From positions 1 through 30,827 of the IMG/VR virus record IMGVR_UViG_3300031603_000019: a DNA stretch of 30,827 nt, one strand, 5' to 3'. Below the pieces are notes generated by a model, which was not told the origin of the DNA, made no database searches, and saw nothing but the letters and a program-made list of their open reading frames with translations. The stretch is from a virus. Of this stretch, positions 1 to 6,278 are shown one piece after another; position 1 is the stretch's first letter, and each line of letters opens with the position of its first letter. The position numbers and the translations under genes were made by a program.

Positions 1-986
1 TTCATATCATTTAAATTCGTTTTAAGGAGCTTTCTTCCCATTGGGGTTGTTATATACCCATTACGTGTGAACTCCATCCACAACCTATCTATTTTGTGTG
101 ATACATTCTTAAATAAAGGTATATGTAGGTACTCTTCTTGCACCCCACCATATAATTGTCGGAACGTTATGGGTTTTGATTCCGAATAGGATACCCCATA
201 CATATCGGCTAAAGCTTGATGACCGGAAATATCTAATGGAATTGGTTCATCGACCATTTTTCCAATGATACGTGGGTGATAAGCATCGTAATCGAATTGA
301 ACTAATTTTCCATCATCAAATCTACTCACAAATCTATCTCTACTACCATTCTCTTTATTAAGTGCGGCATAGTTGATACCCCCAAAGTTGTTTGATGGTC
401 TTGATGTAAGTGTAAACGGGTGATATTGAGTCCACTCCATCCCACTCTCTGTCCAAATCCCACTCTTTTCCACTTTGGATAATGGCTCGATATAGAAATT
501 GTCAAATTTCTTTACACACTTTTCGATTTCCCCACCTACATCGTAATATCGTAGGAAGTCATCTCTTGTTTGTCTGATAGATTCTATATGTTTAGTTATT
601 GGTACGAGATTATTTGCCCATTTCATCTTATTGAACTTCCTTTGAAAAAAGGTATGTGCTGATGTTGGGTATTCTTTTAGGTTTTCATTAACTTGTAAGT
701 ATTTGTATAAACCCGCCTCAAACATATTCGGAATGTTAATTAAGTGTGATAGTGATTTCTTATCAAACACATTTACTTCACCGATATTAAATGAAACATC
801 ATCCAATTCGGATTTATGATAATCACAATTTCCTATATTTAATATAAGTTCTCGCTTTTCTTCGATATCATAGATGTATAATAGTGATAATTTGTTTTGC
901 GCAGGGTGAAGATGTACATCCGCCCATATTGGGTGCATATACACTTTATTTAATTCAATAGAGCCTGTGTTTATAAATTCAATCAT
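1..986 (-). CDS. Family A DNA polymerase, 3'-truncated by window edge
   Basis: The reading frame opens at the ATG at 986 and is still open at base 1, giving 328 residues with no stop; the C-terminal palm (motif C) lies outside the window. Seen in the translation: a TSRPSNNFGG segment (about residues 194-203) matching the TGRxSS...PNLQN region of Pol I; motif A as FDYDAYHPR with the metal-binding Asp at 232; motif B as K271-x3-F275-x3-Y279-G280, the O-helix pattern; then GYITTPMGRK (about 310-319), matching GYxxTxxGRR. The position of the Pol I motif A Glu is His237 here. No 3'-5' exonuclease motifs are evident in the N-terminal 190 residues, so proofreading may be encoded elsewhere, as reported for Rhodothermus phage RM378. 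It should replicate phage DNA. It starts 23 bases after the preceding gene and is probably co-transcribed with the small genes from 2083 down. Confidence 0.9.
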   Translation of the reverse strand, partial: MIEFINTGSIELNKVYMHPIWADVHLHPAQNKLSLLYIYDIEEKRELILNIGNCDYHKSELDDVSFNIGEVNVFDKKSLSHLINIPNMFEAGLYKYLQVNENLKEYPTSAHTFFQRKFNKMKWANNLVPITKHIESIRQTRDDFLRYYDVGGEIEKCVKKFDNFYIEPLSKVEKSGIWTESGMEWTQYHPFTLTSRPSNNFGGINYAALNKENGSRDRFVSRFDDGKLVQFDYDAYHPRIIGKMVDEPIPLDISGHQALADMYGVSYSESKPITFRQLYGGVQEEYLHIPLFKNVSHKIDRLWMEFTRNGYITTPMGRKLLKTNLNDM

Positions 987-998
987 TGGTTTGCATTT

Positions 999-1009
999 CC
1001 ACTTAGTGG
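999..1009 (-). promoter_or_regulatory. Short inverted repeat before the polymerase start
   Basis: CCACTTAGTGG (5 bp arms, one central base) fills most of the 23-base gap between the upstream stop codon and the polymerase ATG. It occupies the place where a ribosome binding site would be expected, and no Shine-Dalgarno sequence is visible. It could modulate polymerase translation, but five base pairs with almost no loop is weak evidence. Confidence 0.2.
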
Positions 1010-1306
1010 TTACTCCATATTTATTAATGAATACAATAATTCTGAATCTAATTTAGATGGTTTAGCTAATTCCAACTCATACCCAATGTACTCAAACTTT
1101 TCGAAATTGTTACATTGATTTGCTACTACCATTTGGAGATGTGATTCCAAATTTGTTGAATACAGTATTACATCCGAATCTACTTCGATTTCAAATGTAT
1201 GTCCTCCTTTTGATTTCCAACTATGTGGACAATCACCTTCACCATCCCAATCATGGGCTGCGTAATTCTCTTTGTACTGAGAATGAATTAATAATTTACT
1301 TTTCAT
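1010..1306 (-). CDS. Small phage protein of unknown function
   Basis: 98 residues, not assigned to a family. The N-terminal part is rich in aromatic residues, His and Cys (YKENYAAHDWDGEGDCPHSW, about residues 11-30), followed by a mixed alpha/beta-type stretch and a helical C-terminus. One further Cys is present (in NQCNNF), so two in all, and no classical zinc knuckle can be drawn. It is the last small gene before the polymerase and probably part of the operon starting at 2083. The ATG follows an A-rich leader (AAAAACTAACAGAT) without a Shine-Dalgarno sequence. A role linked to replication or host takeover is only suggested by position. Confidence 0.7.
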   Translation of the reverse strand: MKSKLLIHSQYKENYAAHDWDGEGDCPHSWKSKGGHTFEIEVDSDVILYSTNLESHLQMVVANQCNNFEKFEYIGYELELAKPSKLDSELLYSLINME

Positions 1307-1325
1307 ATCTGTTAGTTTTTATTTT

Positions 1326-1607
1326 TTAGTTATTACATTCATCACCATTATAATTATCTGCTTCAGAATAAACTCTCAAGTTTAAGTAAGCACCATACTT
1401 AGAATAATCCCCAATATAATCGGTATCCATTTTAATATCATTATCCCATTCCAAACAAAAATCGTATTCTTCTTGAGTAAGATATTCTTTAGTATTCATA
1501 ATTCTTTCAAATCTATCATACTTTAATTTTTCTGTATATTGAACAGAACCATTAGATGCTTCTGCATTCCAATTGGTAAATGGTGTTTCTTTTTTAGTTA
1601 AATTCAT
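1326..1607 (-). CDS. Small acidic protein of unknown function
   Basis: 93 residues, acidic, rich in Asp, Asn and Tyr, with a DFCLEWDNDIKMDTDY segment near the middle and two Cys (one in DFCLEW, one near the C-terminus). No membrane segment or known motif is seen. The start is preceded by AAATAAAAATT, an A/T-rich leader with no Shine-Dalgarno sequence, as in the neighbouring genes. It lies between two other small unknowns in the same direction with gaps of 19 and 5 bases, so it is probably in one transcript. Confidence 0.65.
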   Translation of the reverse strand: MNLTKKETPFTNWNAEASNGSVQYTEKLKYDRFERIMNTKEYLTQEEYDFCLEWDNDIKMDTDYIGDYSKYGAYLNLRVYSEADNYNGDECNN

Positions 1608-1612
1608 AATTT

Positions 1613-1822
1613 TTATTTATATAATGTTACAAAATCACCGAAGTGCTTATCAAATACTGAAATTAGATTATCATAATCTCCAGATGTCAATTCTTTTTTA
1701 ATCGGTAGAAATTCATATTCTAATTGTTTACATAGATTTTTGGCAGTTCCGATTAGGAAAAATGCATTCCCATTTGGGCCTGTTAAATCTATTTCGATTC
1801 CGTTTGTTTTATTCTTTATCAT
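1613..1822 (-). CDS. Small conserved-looking phage protein of unknown function
   Basis: 69 residues. The N-terminal half holds GIEIDLTGPNGNAFFLIGTA (about residues 8-27), a pattern I associate with small uncharacterised phage proteins; the C-terminal half is predicted helical and ends FGDFVTLYK. No catalytic motif is evident. It sits 3 bases after the stop of the gene starting at 2083 and 5 bases before the next gene, which fits one operon. Function unknown. Confidence 0.7.
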   Translation of the reverse strand: MIKNKTNGIEIDLTGPNGNAFFLIGTAKNLCKQLEYEFLPIKKELTSGDYDNLISVFDKHFGDFVTLYK

Positions 1823-1825
1823 AAT

Positions 1826-2083
1826 TTACGATTTTAAGGTTACCATACTCATTGGAACATTATATCTATCATTGATAACCACTTTGGTTCTGTTGATTTT
1901 TGTAATGGTACAAGTGTGATGTTTTAATTTGATGTGATTAACGATTACCTCTGCCCCAATATAAAGATTTTCTTTATTGATTATTGAAGTCATATTGTTT
2001 TTAATTTTTATAGTAGCAACAACATTTCGGTTTAAAATCCTTAACTCTTCTACTGATAACTTACTTAGTTCTTTTAAATTCAT
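1826..2083 (-). CDS. Small basic protein of unknown function, first gene of the operon leading to the polymerase
   Basis: 85 residues. An N-terminal helix (ELSKLSVEELRILNRNVVA) is followed by a beta-rich segment (about 40-83) with alternating hydrophobic residues (YIGAEVIVNHIKLKHHTCTI, TKVVINDRYNVPMSMVTL), which could be a small SH3-like barrel. That fold is a guess from the strand pattern. It is the first gene downstream of the host-type promoter at 2138-2169. The leader GAATAAAAGTT before the ATG has no Shine-Dalgarno sequence. Function unknown. Confidence 0.65.
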   Translation of the reverse strand: MNLKELSKLSVEELRILNRNVVATIKIKNNMTSIINKENLYIGAEVIVNHIKLKHHTCTITKINRTKVVINDRYNVPMSMVTLKS

Positions 2084-2137
2084 AACTTTTATTCTTTAAT
2101 TTTTATTGATTTGGGAAATCCCCCATCTCTTACATTA

Positions 2138-2169
2138 TAAAGATACAACATTTTATTGGATTTACCAAA
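2138..2169 (-). promoter_or_regulatory. Bacteroidota-type promoter for the operon 2083 to 1
   Basis: On the minus strand TTTG (2166-2169) and TATCTTTA (2138-2145) are separated by exactly 20 bases. This fits the Bacteroidota sigma consensus TTTG-N19-21-TAnnTTTG except for the last base. The downstream GTAAGAGAT is shared with the promoter at 2906-2937. It drives the gene starting at 2083 and probably all genes down to the polymerase. Confidence 0.7.
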
Positions 2170-2225
2170 TGTTTTTCATGTTATTTTCAAAAAGTTATCA
2201 ACAATTTATTAACAATGATGTTATG

Positions 2226-2405
2226 TTAGTTAGATTTCCACTTTCGGAGTGCATTAACAACTTCTAGCTCAGTTATACCCATCTTTGAGCTCATCCACTC
2301 ATTAAAATCCATATTTAGGTTTTTATAATTGCGAATGTACTGACTGTGGTATCTGATTAATTGGGATGTTATCGTATCTGTAGGGGGTGTAGGTGTGCCT
2401 ATCAT
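2226..2405 (-). CDS. 59-residue small protein of unknown function
   Basis: ATG at 2405, stop TAA at 2226-2228; 59 codons. The N-terminus is Pro/Thr-rich (MIGTPTPPTDTITSQL); the rest is basic with aromatic residues and likely helical (WMSSKMGITELEVVNALRKW). The only start with a sensible leader is the one used: an A/T-rich stretch with no Shine-Dalgarno sequence, like its neighbours. A perfect TATATTTG hexamer-like element lies 23 bases upstream. The gene fills an otherwise empty stretch between two same-strand genes, which supports it, but its shortness and lack of homology knowledge keep confidence moderate. Confidence 0.5.
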   Translation of the reverse strand: MIGTPTPPTDTITSQLIRYHSQYIRNYKNLNMDFNEWMSSKMGITELEVVNALRKWKSN

Positions 2406-2428
2406 AATGTTTTAATTTTTAATTGTTA

Positions 2429-2436
2429 CAAATATA
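2429..2436 (-). promoter_or_regulatory. Possible -7 element (TATATTTG)
   Basis: TATATTTG on the minus strand matches the Bacteroidota -7 consensus TAnnTTTG exactly and lies 23 bases upstream of the ATG at 2405. No TTTG is found at the expected -33 distance, so this is weaker than the promoters at 2138 and 2906. Confidence 0.35.
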
Positions 2437-2524
2437 ATACTATTTTTTGGATTTATCACTATAAACTCTTAACTATTTTTGAAAGTTAGAACTCTAATTG
2501 CTTTTCCATAATTCTTATTTTTTA

Positions 2525-2857
2525 TTAATAACCTATAAATTCTAATTCAATATCGTTTACTATACCACTTTCTACTCCATATGGGAATTCTTCTTTTAAC
2601 CAATAGTTCTGAATATATTCTAATTCATCAATAGTTGCTTTATAGATACTATCGAAATTATAACCAACACCGAATCCATTACCACAAATCAATTTTGAGA
2701 TATCTCTCAGTTTAGGTTCATCATTAAGGGTTTTGGCGTTTTTCAACTGAATTAGAAGTTCAACTTTCATTTGTTGAGCTACGTTATCGTTATGTTCATA
2801 CATTTCTGCTGACCATGGTTTAGTAATTTGGATTCCGTACTTAGTTATGCTTTTCAT
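2525..2857 (-). CDS. 110-residue protein of unknown function
   Basis: Soluble, acidic in its C-terminal half, with a helical middle (NVAQQMKVELLIQLKNAK) and an aromatic-rich segment (YNFDSIYKATIDELEYIQNY, about residues 67-86). No recognised motif, signal peptide or membrane segment. It is the first gene after the host-type promoter at 2906-2937 and has an A/T-rich leader (TAAAAAATAAGAATT) without a Shine-Dalgarno sequence. The promoter class suggests early or middle expression, separate from the structural genes to its right. Confidence 0.65.
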   Translation of the reverse strand: MKSITKYGIQITKPWSAEMYEHNDNVAQQMKVELLIQLKNAKTLNDEPKLRDISKLICGNGFGVGYNFDSIYKATIDELEYIQNYWLKEEFPYGVESGIVNDIELEFIGY

Positions 2858-2905
2858 AATTCTTATTTTTTAATAATTTAACTGTTATTTATATCTCTTA
2901 CTATA

Positions 2906-2937
2906 TAAAGATACGGAAAAGACATGGAACTACCAAA
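2906..2937 (-). promoter_or_regulatory. Bacteroidota-type promoter for the gene starting at 2857
   Basis: Minus-strand TTTG (2934-2937), 20-base spacer, TATCTTTA (2906-2913). Downstream comes TATAGTAAGAGAT, nearly the same as in the promoter at 2138-2169 (TAATGTAAGAGAT). The start codon is 49 bases below the -7 element. It marks the boundary between the structural block and the left module. Confidence 0.7.
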
Positions 2938-2941
2938 TCTT

Positions 2942-2976
2942 AAATGTTAAAATATGTTAAAAAATGTTAAATGTGT
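2942..2976. repeat. Short iterated TGTTAAA motif between modules
   Basis: The plus strand carries ATGTTAAA-like units three times in a row plus a fourth partial TGTGTTA, immediately after the stop of the last structural gene (2979) and before the promoter at 2906-2937. It could be a protein-binding site or just AT-rich sequence. Confidence 0.35.
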
Positions 2977-2978
2977 TA

Positions 2979-3611
2979 CTAAGCGGTAATAGCTTGGTAA
3001 TCGGTGATGTACCGTTTTAGGGTTGGGTATGTTTCTGATGTGATATCAATTGTACGTTTATTTGTATCAATAATACCTGCTTCTTTGATATCACCACTAC
3101 TATCAATAATATCATAGTCCACACCTGATATCTTCCATCTAATTGAGAATGGTTTCCAAATATATTTAGCTAACCCATCTTTAGTCCCCACATTTCCGAA
3201 ATCATCTTTATTTAATTCAGTAATGTTACCATCATTTACTTTATATGCGAAATAACGCAACATATACCCAGCTTTCATATCAGCGATGGTTGGTTTTTGA
3301 GTATATGGGTTTGAGAATTTGCTTGGTGTTACCGTAATATGTTTAACTGCATTGTATTCTAAAATATGTACTACGTTAATTCCTCTTTCGATAAACTGAT
3401 TATTTAAATCTTCTTTATCAATGTATGGGATTAATATACGAGATACATCTTTAACGAATGATGGTTCTGAAAATACCTCATTAGTGGTGTATGTGTGGTA
3501 CTGACCTATATATTCGGATGCATCGGTAAACATCCACTCACCACCCTTAGTATCTAACCCATTGGTGATTTGCCCTTTAGTATAATATATTCTTTTTCTT
3601 TTATCAGCCAT
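2979..3611 (-). CDS. Probable baseplate- or tail-associated structural protein
   Basis: 210 residues. N-terminus MADKRKRIYYTKGQITNGL, followed by a beta-rich soluble sequence with many aromatic residues (KYIWKPFSIRWKISGVDYDI around 150-169). No signal peptide or membrane segment. I associate this kind of small protein, beginning with a KRIYYTKGQI-type segment, with tail clusters of marine T4-like phages, but cannot name a T4 homologue. It starts 4 bases after the hub gene with a GGAT ribosome site (CAAGGATAAAAAC), so it is translated with the baseplate genes and is their last member. Confidence 0.6.
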   Translation of the reverse strand: MADKRKRIYYTKGQITNGLDTKGGEWMFTDASEYIGQYHTYTTNEVFSEPSFVKDVSRILIPYIDKEDLNNQFIERGINVVHILEYNAVKHITVTPSKFSNPYTQKPTIADMKAGYMLRYFAYKVNDGNITELNKDDFGNVGTKDGLAKYIWKPFSIRWKISGVDYDIIDSSGDIKEAGIIDTNKRTIDITSETYPTLKRYITDYQAITA

Positions 3612-3615
3612 GTTT

Positions 3616-5976
3616 TTATCCTTGAATTCTCATTACAGTATCTAATGCAGTTTCCCAACCACCTTGCCCATCAAATGAATGCTCTATTGATGTAATTGAG
3701 AAATAAGCTTTTGCAGCTTTATCCTTTTCAGTTCTATATACTTTAGGTAATCTATCTACAGTAATGGGTGTTAAATACTTTATACCAAATATACCATCAA
3801 TTGTTACTGATAATTTTAACATCCAAACTACCTCAGTGAATTGAGATCCTGCTAACCTATCATCTCCCCTTTCTACTTGTTGGGCTAAGTAACTTCTGAA
3901 TAAATCCTGTGTTGATGCAATCATTTGACTTGAATAACCTTTTATATATTTTCCTTTGGCTGCCATACAATCATAGTATGTTATCCTACCATCACCACCA
4001 AATACTGCTTGTGTTGCTGCTGTTTCTATCTGTAAATCTACTCGCTCCTGTTCGTAATGTTGTAATTGACCATCCATTTCATTTACATATACCGATCCAC
4101 CATTTGTGTTAGCTACTATTGGTGGATTGGGATCTATATATGGATCTGTAGTTTGGTTTACTGCTGCAGCAACATCGAAAGGTGCATCTAAATCAGCTGA
4201 ATCTCCTTCATTGTCAGTACCAGTAGTTGAATTAGTTGTTTTAGCTTCACCACCTTTATCTAATTCCTCTACTTCGGAACAATCTTCACCGTCTGAACAC
4301 TCATCTACTTCTTCTTCTTTAGGTGTTCCACCCACTCCTGTACATTCGGGGTATAAGTTTACTAATGCTCCGAAATTAGATTTACCATAACTTAGTGAAC
4401 TCTTACTAGCATGCATTAACGTTTCTGCCTCAAAATCAGAGGCCAATGAAACACTTTTGGTGATACTTCTTTTCGAAAGCGTTTCAAATTCGTATGGTTT
4501 AATGGGTACGTTCGTATCAACAGCTTTTCTCTTATTAGCTACTATAATAGTAGATGGGTTGTTTGGATTTATAGTCGATTTTGTATCTTGGTTTGCGTTT
4601 TCTGGCATTGTCATAATACTAACAAGACCACCAGTCATCTGGTCGATATCATTAAATACCTTTTGTAGGAAATCCTGTATATTCGGTGGTGCTTTTTGTC
4701 CCCCAGATTTTCTCGTTGATGCATCTGATAATTTGAGGTAAACATCATTCATATAATCAATACTTATTAATATGTTTTTGATTAGATTTGTACCCGCAAC
4801 TGTGCCGATGGCTGATGAGGCTCTCCAATCAAAATCACGGATAGCATCAGGTGCACCTGTAGCAGTATCATATCCAGCTTTTATAATTGTTCCAAATAGT
4901 ATTGGTGCTATTAGTAATGAGAATTTACCATCTGCATCCATTGCTGAATCTGCTTGTGTATATTGGGAATATTCACCCGGAAGAATTATTTTTGTAGGAT
5001 CAGCCGATGCTAGCTCATATATTGGGTGGATTTTACCACCCTCATTCGCTGCAATCTTATATCTAAATGATGATTTGCTATATTTTAGCTTTGCATTGAT
5101 ATACTGTATTAAGGTATCTAAATTTGTATATGCCTCATATTGCTCAGTATCATTCATAAACGCCCAACCATGCTTTGCTACTATTTGAGCTGACCAAAAT
5201 TGTGCTGTAAATGTAGTGCCACCAACCGTAAGTTCTCCTTCGGCGTGTTCCAATACGTTTTGTGCCGCATCAATCGATTCAGCTGTAGTTGCATTATTGT
5301 CGACACCAAATGCTCTAGCTAATGAGGTTTTAAGTGCATCTAAATAACTTGCGAATTTTGGTTCTTCGGTATCTGTCAAATCTTTCAGTTTTTCAACATC
5401 ACCCATTGATTCCTTTGGCCATAATCCTTCTGGGGACATACATTTTACGGTACAATTAAAACCACCATCATCTGTTTGAGAAAATGAGAAATTATAAACG
5501 TTAGCTAACATTGGTTTATTAGATGGGGTATTATTCACACCATCTTTGATTTCAGTCCCCATCCATCCAAAATCAAATGCAACTTCAGCTCCTACTATGA
5601 AAAATGAGGCCTCTGCTAAATCTAAATCATCGATAGTGAATACTTTAAATGCGAATTCAATGGTCCATATATATGAATCGGTATAACTCTGACCACCATC
5701 ATTAACCATTTTTACTGATGTAATGGTTGGTTTCATTTTCCTAACACCACTTTCTGTAGAATATAAGTTAGTGTGTTTACCAGCTGGTGCTGAACCTAAG
5801 CTCCACTGCTTTGGGCAAAGTGCTGTTTGTGTCTTACCGGTTGTACTGATATTGATATATGCATATCGCTGATACATCCAAGCGGTTTCTTTTGATGCGA
5901 CTGCTGCTGCACGTCTATCAAGTTCTTTAATAACTACATCCGACATTACCGGATTTAAATTTATTTCTTCTGCCAT
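3616..5976 (-). CDS. Baseplate hub protein (gp27/gpD-like)
   Basis: 786 residues. The N-terminal third holds a beta-rich domain with a FDFGWMG motif (about 134-140) and a C-terminal domain ends SITSIEHSFDGQGGWETALD, the typical closing strands of gp27/gpD-type hub proteins, which sit at the tube tip under the tape measure. T4 gp27 is 391 residues, so this protein is about twice as long. Between the two parts lies a strongly acidic, low-complexity linker (about 545-610) with EEEVDECSDGEDCSEVEELD, including two Cys. It lies directly after the LysM protein (3-base gap) and before another structural protein. No lysozyme domain is visible, so any gp5-like cell-puncturing function must be elsewhere. 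Confidence 0.75.
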   Translation of the reverse strand: MAEEINLNPVMSDVVIKELDRRAAAVASKETAWMYQRYAYINISTTGKTQTALCPKQWSLGSAPAGKHTNLYSTESGVRKMKPTITSVKMVNDGGQSYTDSYIWTIEFAFKVFTIDDLDLAEASFFIVGAEVAFDFGWMGTEIKDGVNNTPSNKPMLANVYNFSFSQTDDGGFNCTVKCMSPEGLWPKESMGDVEKLKDLTDTEEPKFASYLDALKTSLARAFGVDNNATTAESIDAAQNVLEHAEGELTVGGTTFTAQFWSAQIVAKHGWAFMNDTEQYEAYTNLDTLIQYINAKLKYSKSSFRYKIAANEGGKIHPIYELASADPTKIILPGEYSQYTQADSAMDADGKFSLLIAPILFGTIIKAGYDTATGAPDAIRDFDWRASSAIGTVAGTNLIKNILISIDYMNDVYLKLSDASTRKSGGQKAPPNIQDFLQKVFNDIDQMTGGLVSIMTMPENANQDTKSTINPNNPSTIIVANKRKAVDTNVPIKPYEFETLSKRSITKSVSLASDFEAETLMHASKSSLSYGKSNFGALVNLYPECTGVGGTPKEEEVDECSDGEDCSEVEELDKGGEAKTTNSTTGTDNEGDSADLDAPFDVAAAVNQTTDPYIDPNPPIVANTNGGSVYVNEMDGQLQHYEQERVDLQIETAATQAVFGGDGRITYYDCMAAKGKYIKGYSSQMIASTQDLFRSYLAQQVERGDDRLAGSQFTEVVWMLKLSVTIDGIFGIKYLTPITVDRLPKVYRTEKDKAAKAYFSITSIEHSFDGQGGWETALDTVMRIQG

Positions 5977-5979
5977 AAC

Positions 5980-6276
5980 TTATTGATTTAATCGTTGATA
6001 TTGTAATACTATATCTATGTGATTTGATGGTATTCTTAATTGCAATCCGATTGGTACATTTAGATGACCGTGTCCGATGTTGTTAGCTCTTGCTATAATC
6101 CACCATAAACGAGAATCCTTATAATACTTTGCTGCAAGATTATCTAATCTATCGTGCTGCATACCTATAATATAGATATCATCGATATGTCTATCCATAA
6201 GTGGGTATTTGACTGTTTTTTTATAACGTCTACCACTTTCTGTCCTTAATATTCTTATATTTTCGTATCTATTCAT
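5980..6276 (-). CDS. LysM-domain baseplate wedge protein (gp53-like)
   Basis: 98 residues. Residues about 35-83 form a LysM-type domain: YIIGMQHDRLDNLAAKYY, then a WW pair and ARAN, closing with VPIGLQLRIP. This is the pattern of the LysM part of T4 gp53 (196 residues) and of P2-type tail protein X. In such baseplates it attaches to the hub or wedge and helps close the sheath-proximal ring. It lies between the 1025-residue protein (2-base gap) and the hub (3-base gap), which fits a baseplate role. It is shorter than gp53, so the extra gp53 domain is absent. Confidence 0.8.
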   Translation of the reverse strand: MNRYENIRILRTESGRRYKKTVKYPLMDRHIDDIYIIGMQHDRLDNLAAKYYKDSRLWWIIARANNIGHGHLNVPIGLQLRIPSNHIDIVLQYQRLNQ

Positions 6277-6278
6277 AA

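Noticed and set aside
2195-2203. DnaA-box-like TTATCAACA and nearby TTATTAACA as an origin
   Set aside because: Both deviate from TTATnCACA, there is no cluster or typical unwinding region, and AT-rich phage DNA gives such matches by chance.
2884-2895. A minus-strand TATAAATA string upstream of the gene at 2857, matching the T4 late -10
   Set aside because: It is a single copy lying downstream of a better host-type promoter; one occurrence in AT-rich leader sequence is not enough.
3909-5188. Plus-strand open frames opposite the hub gene (3909-4112, 4106-4390, 4457-4741, 4772-5188)
   Set aside because: They lie antisense inside a well-supported gene, lack plausible ribosome sites and have compositions expected from the reverse frame of the hub.
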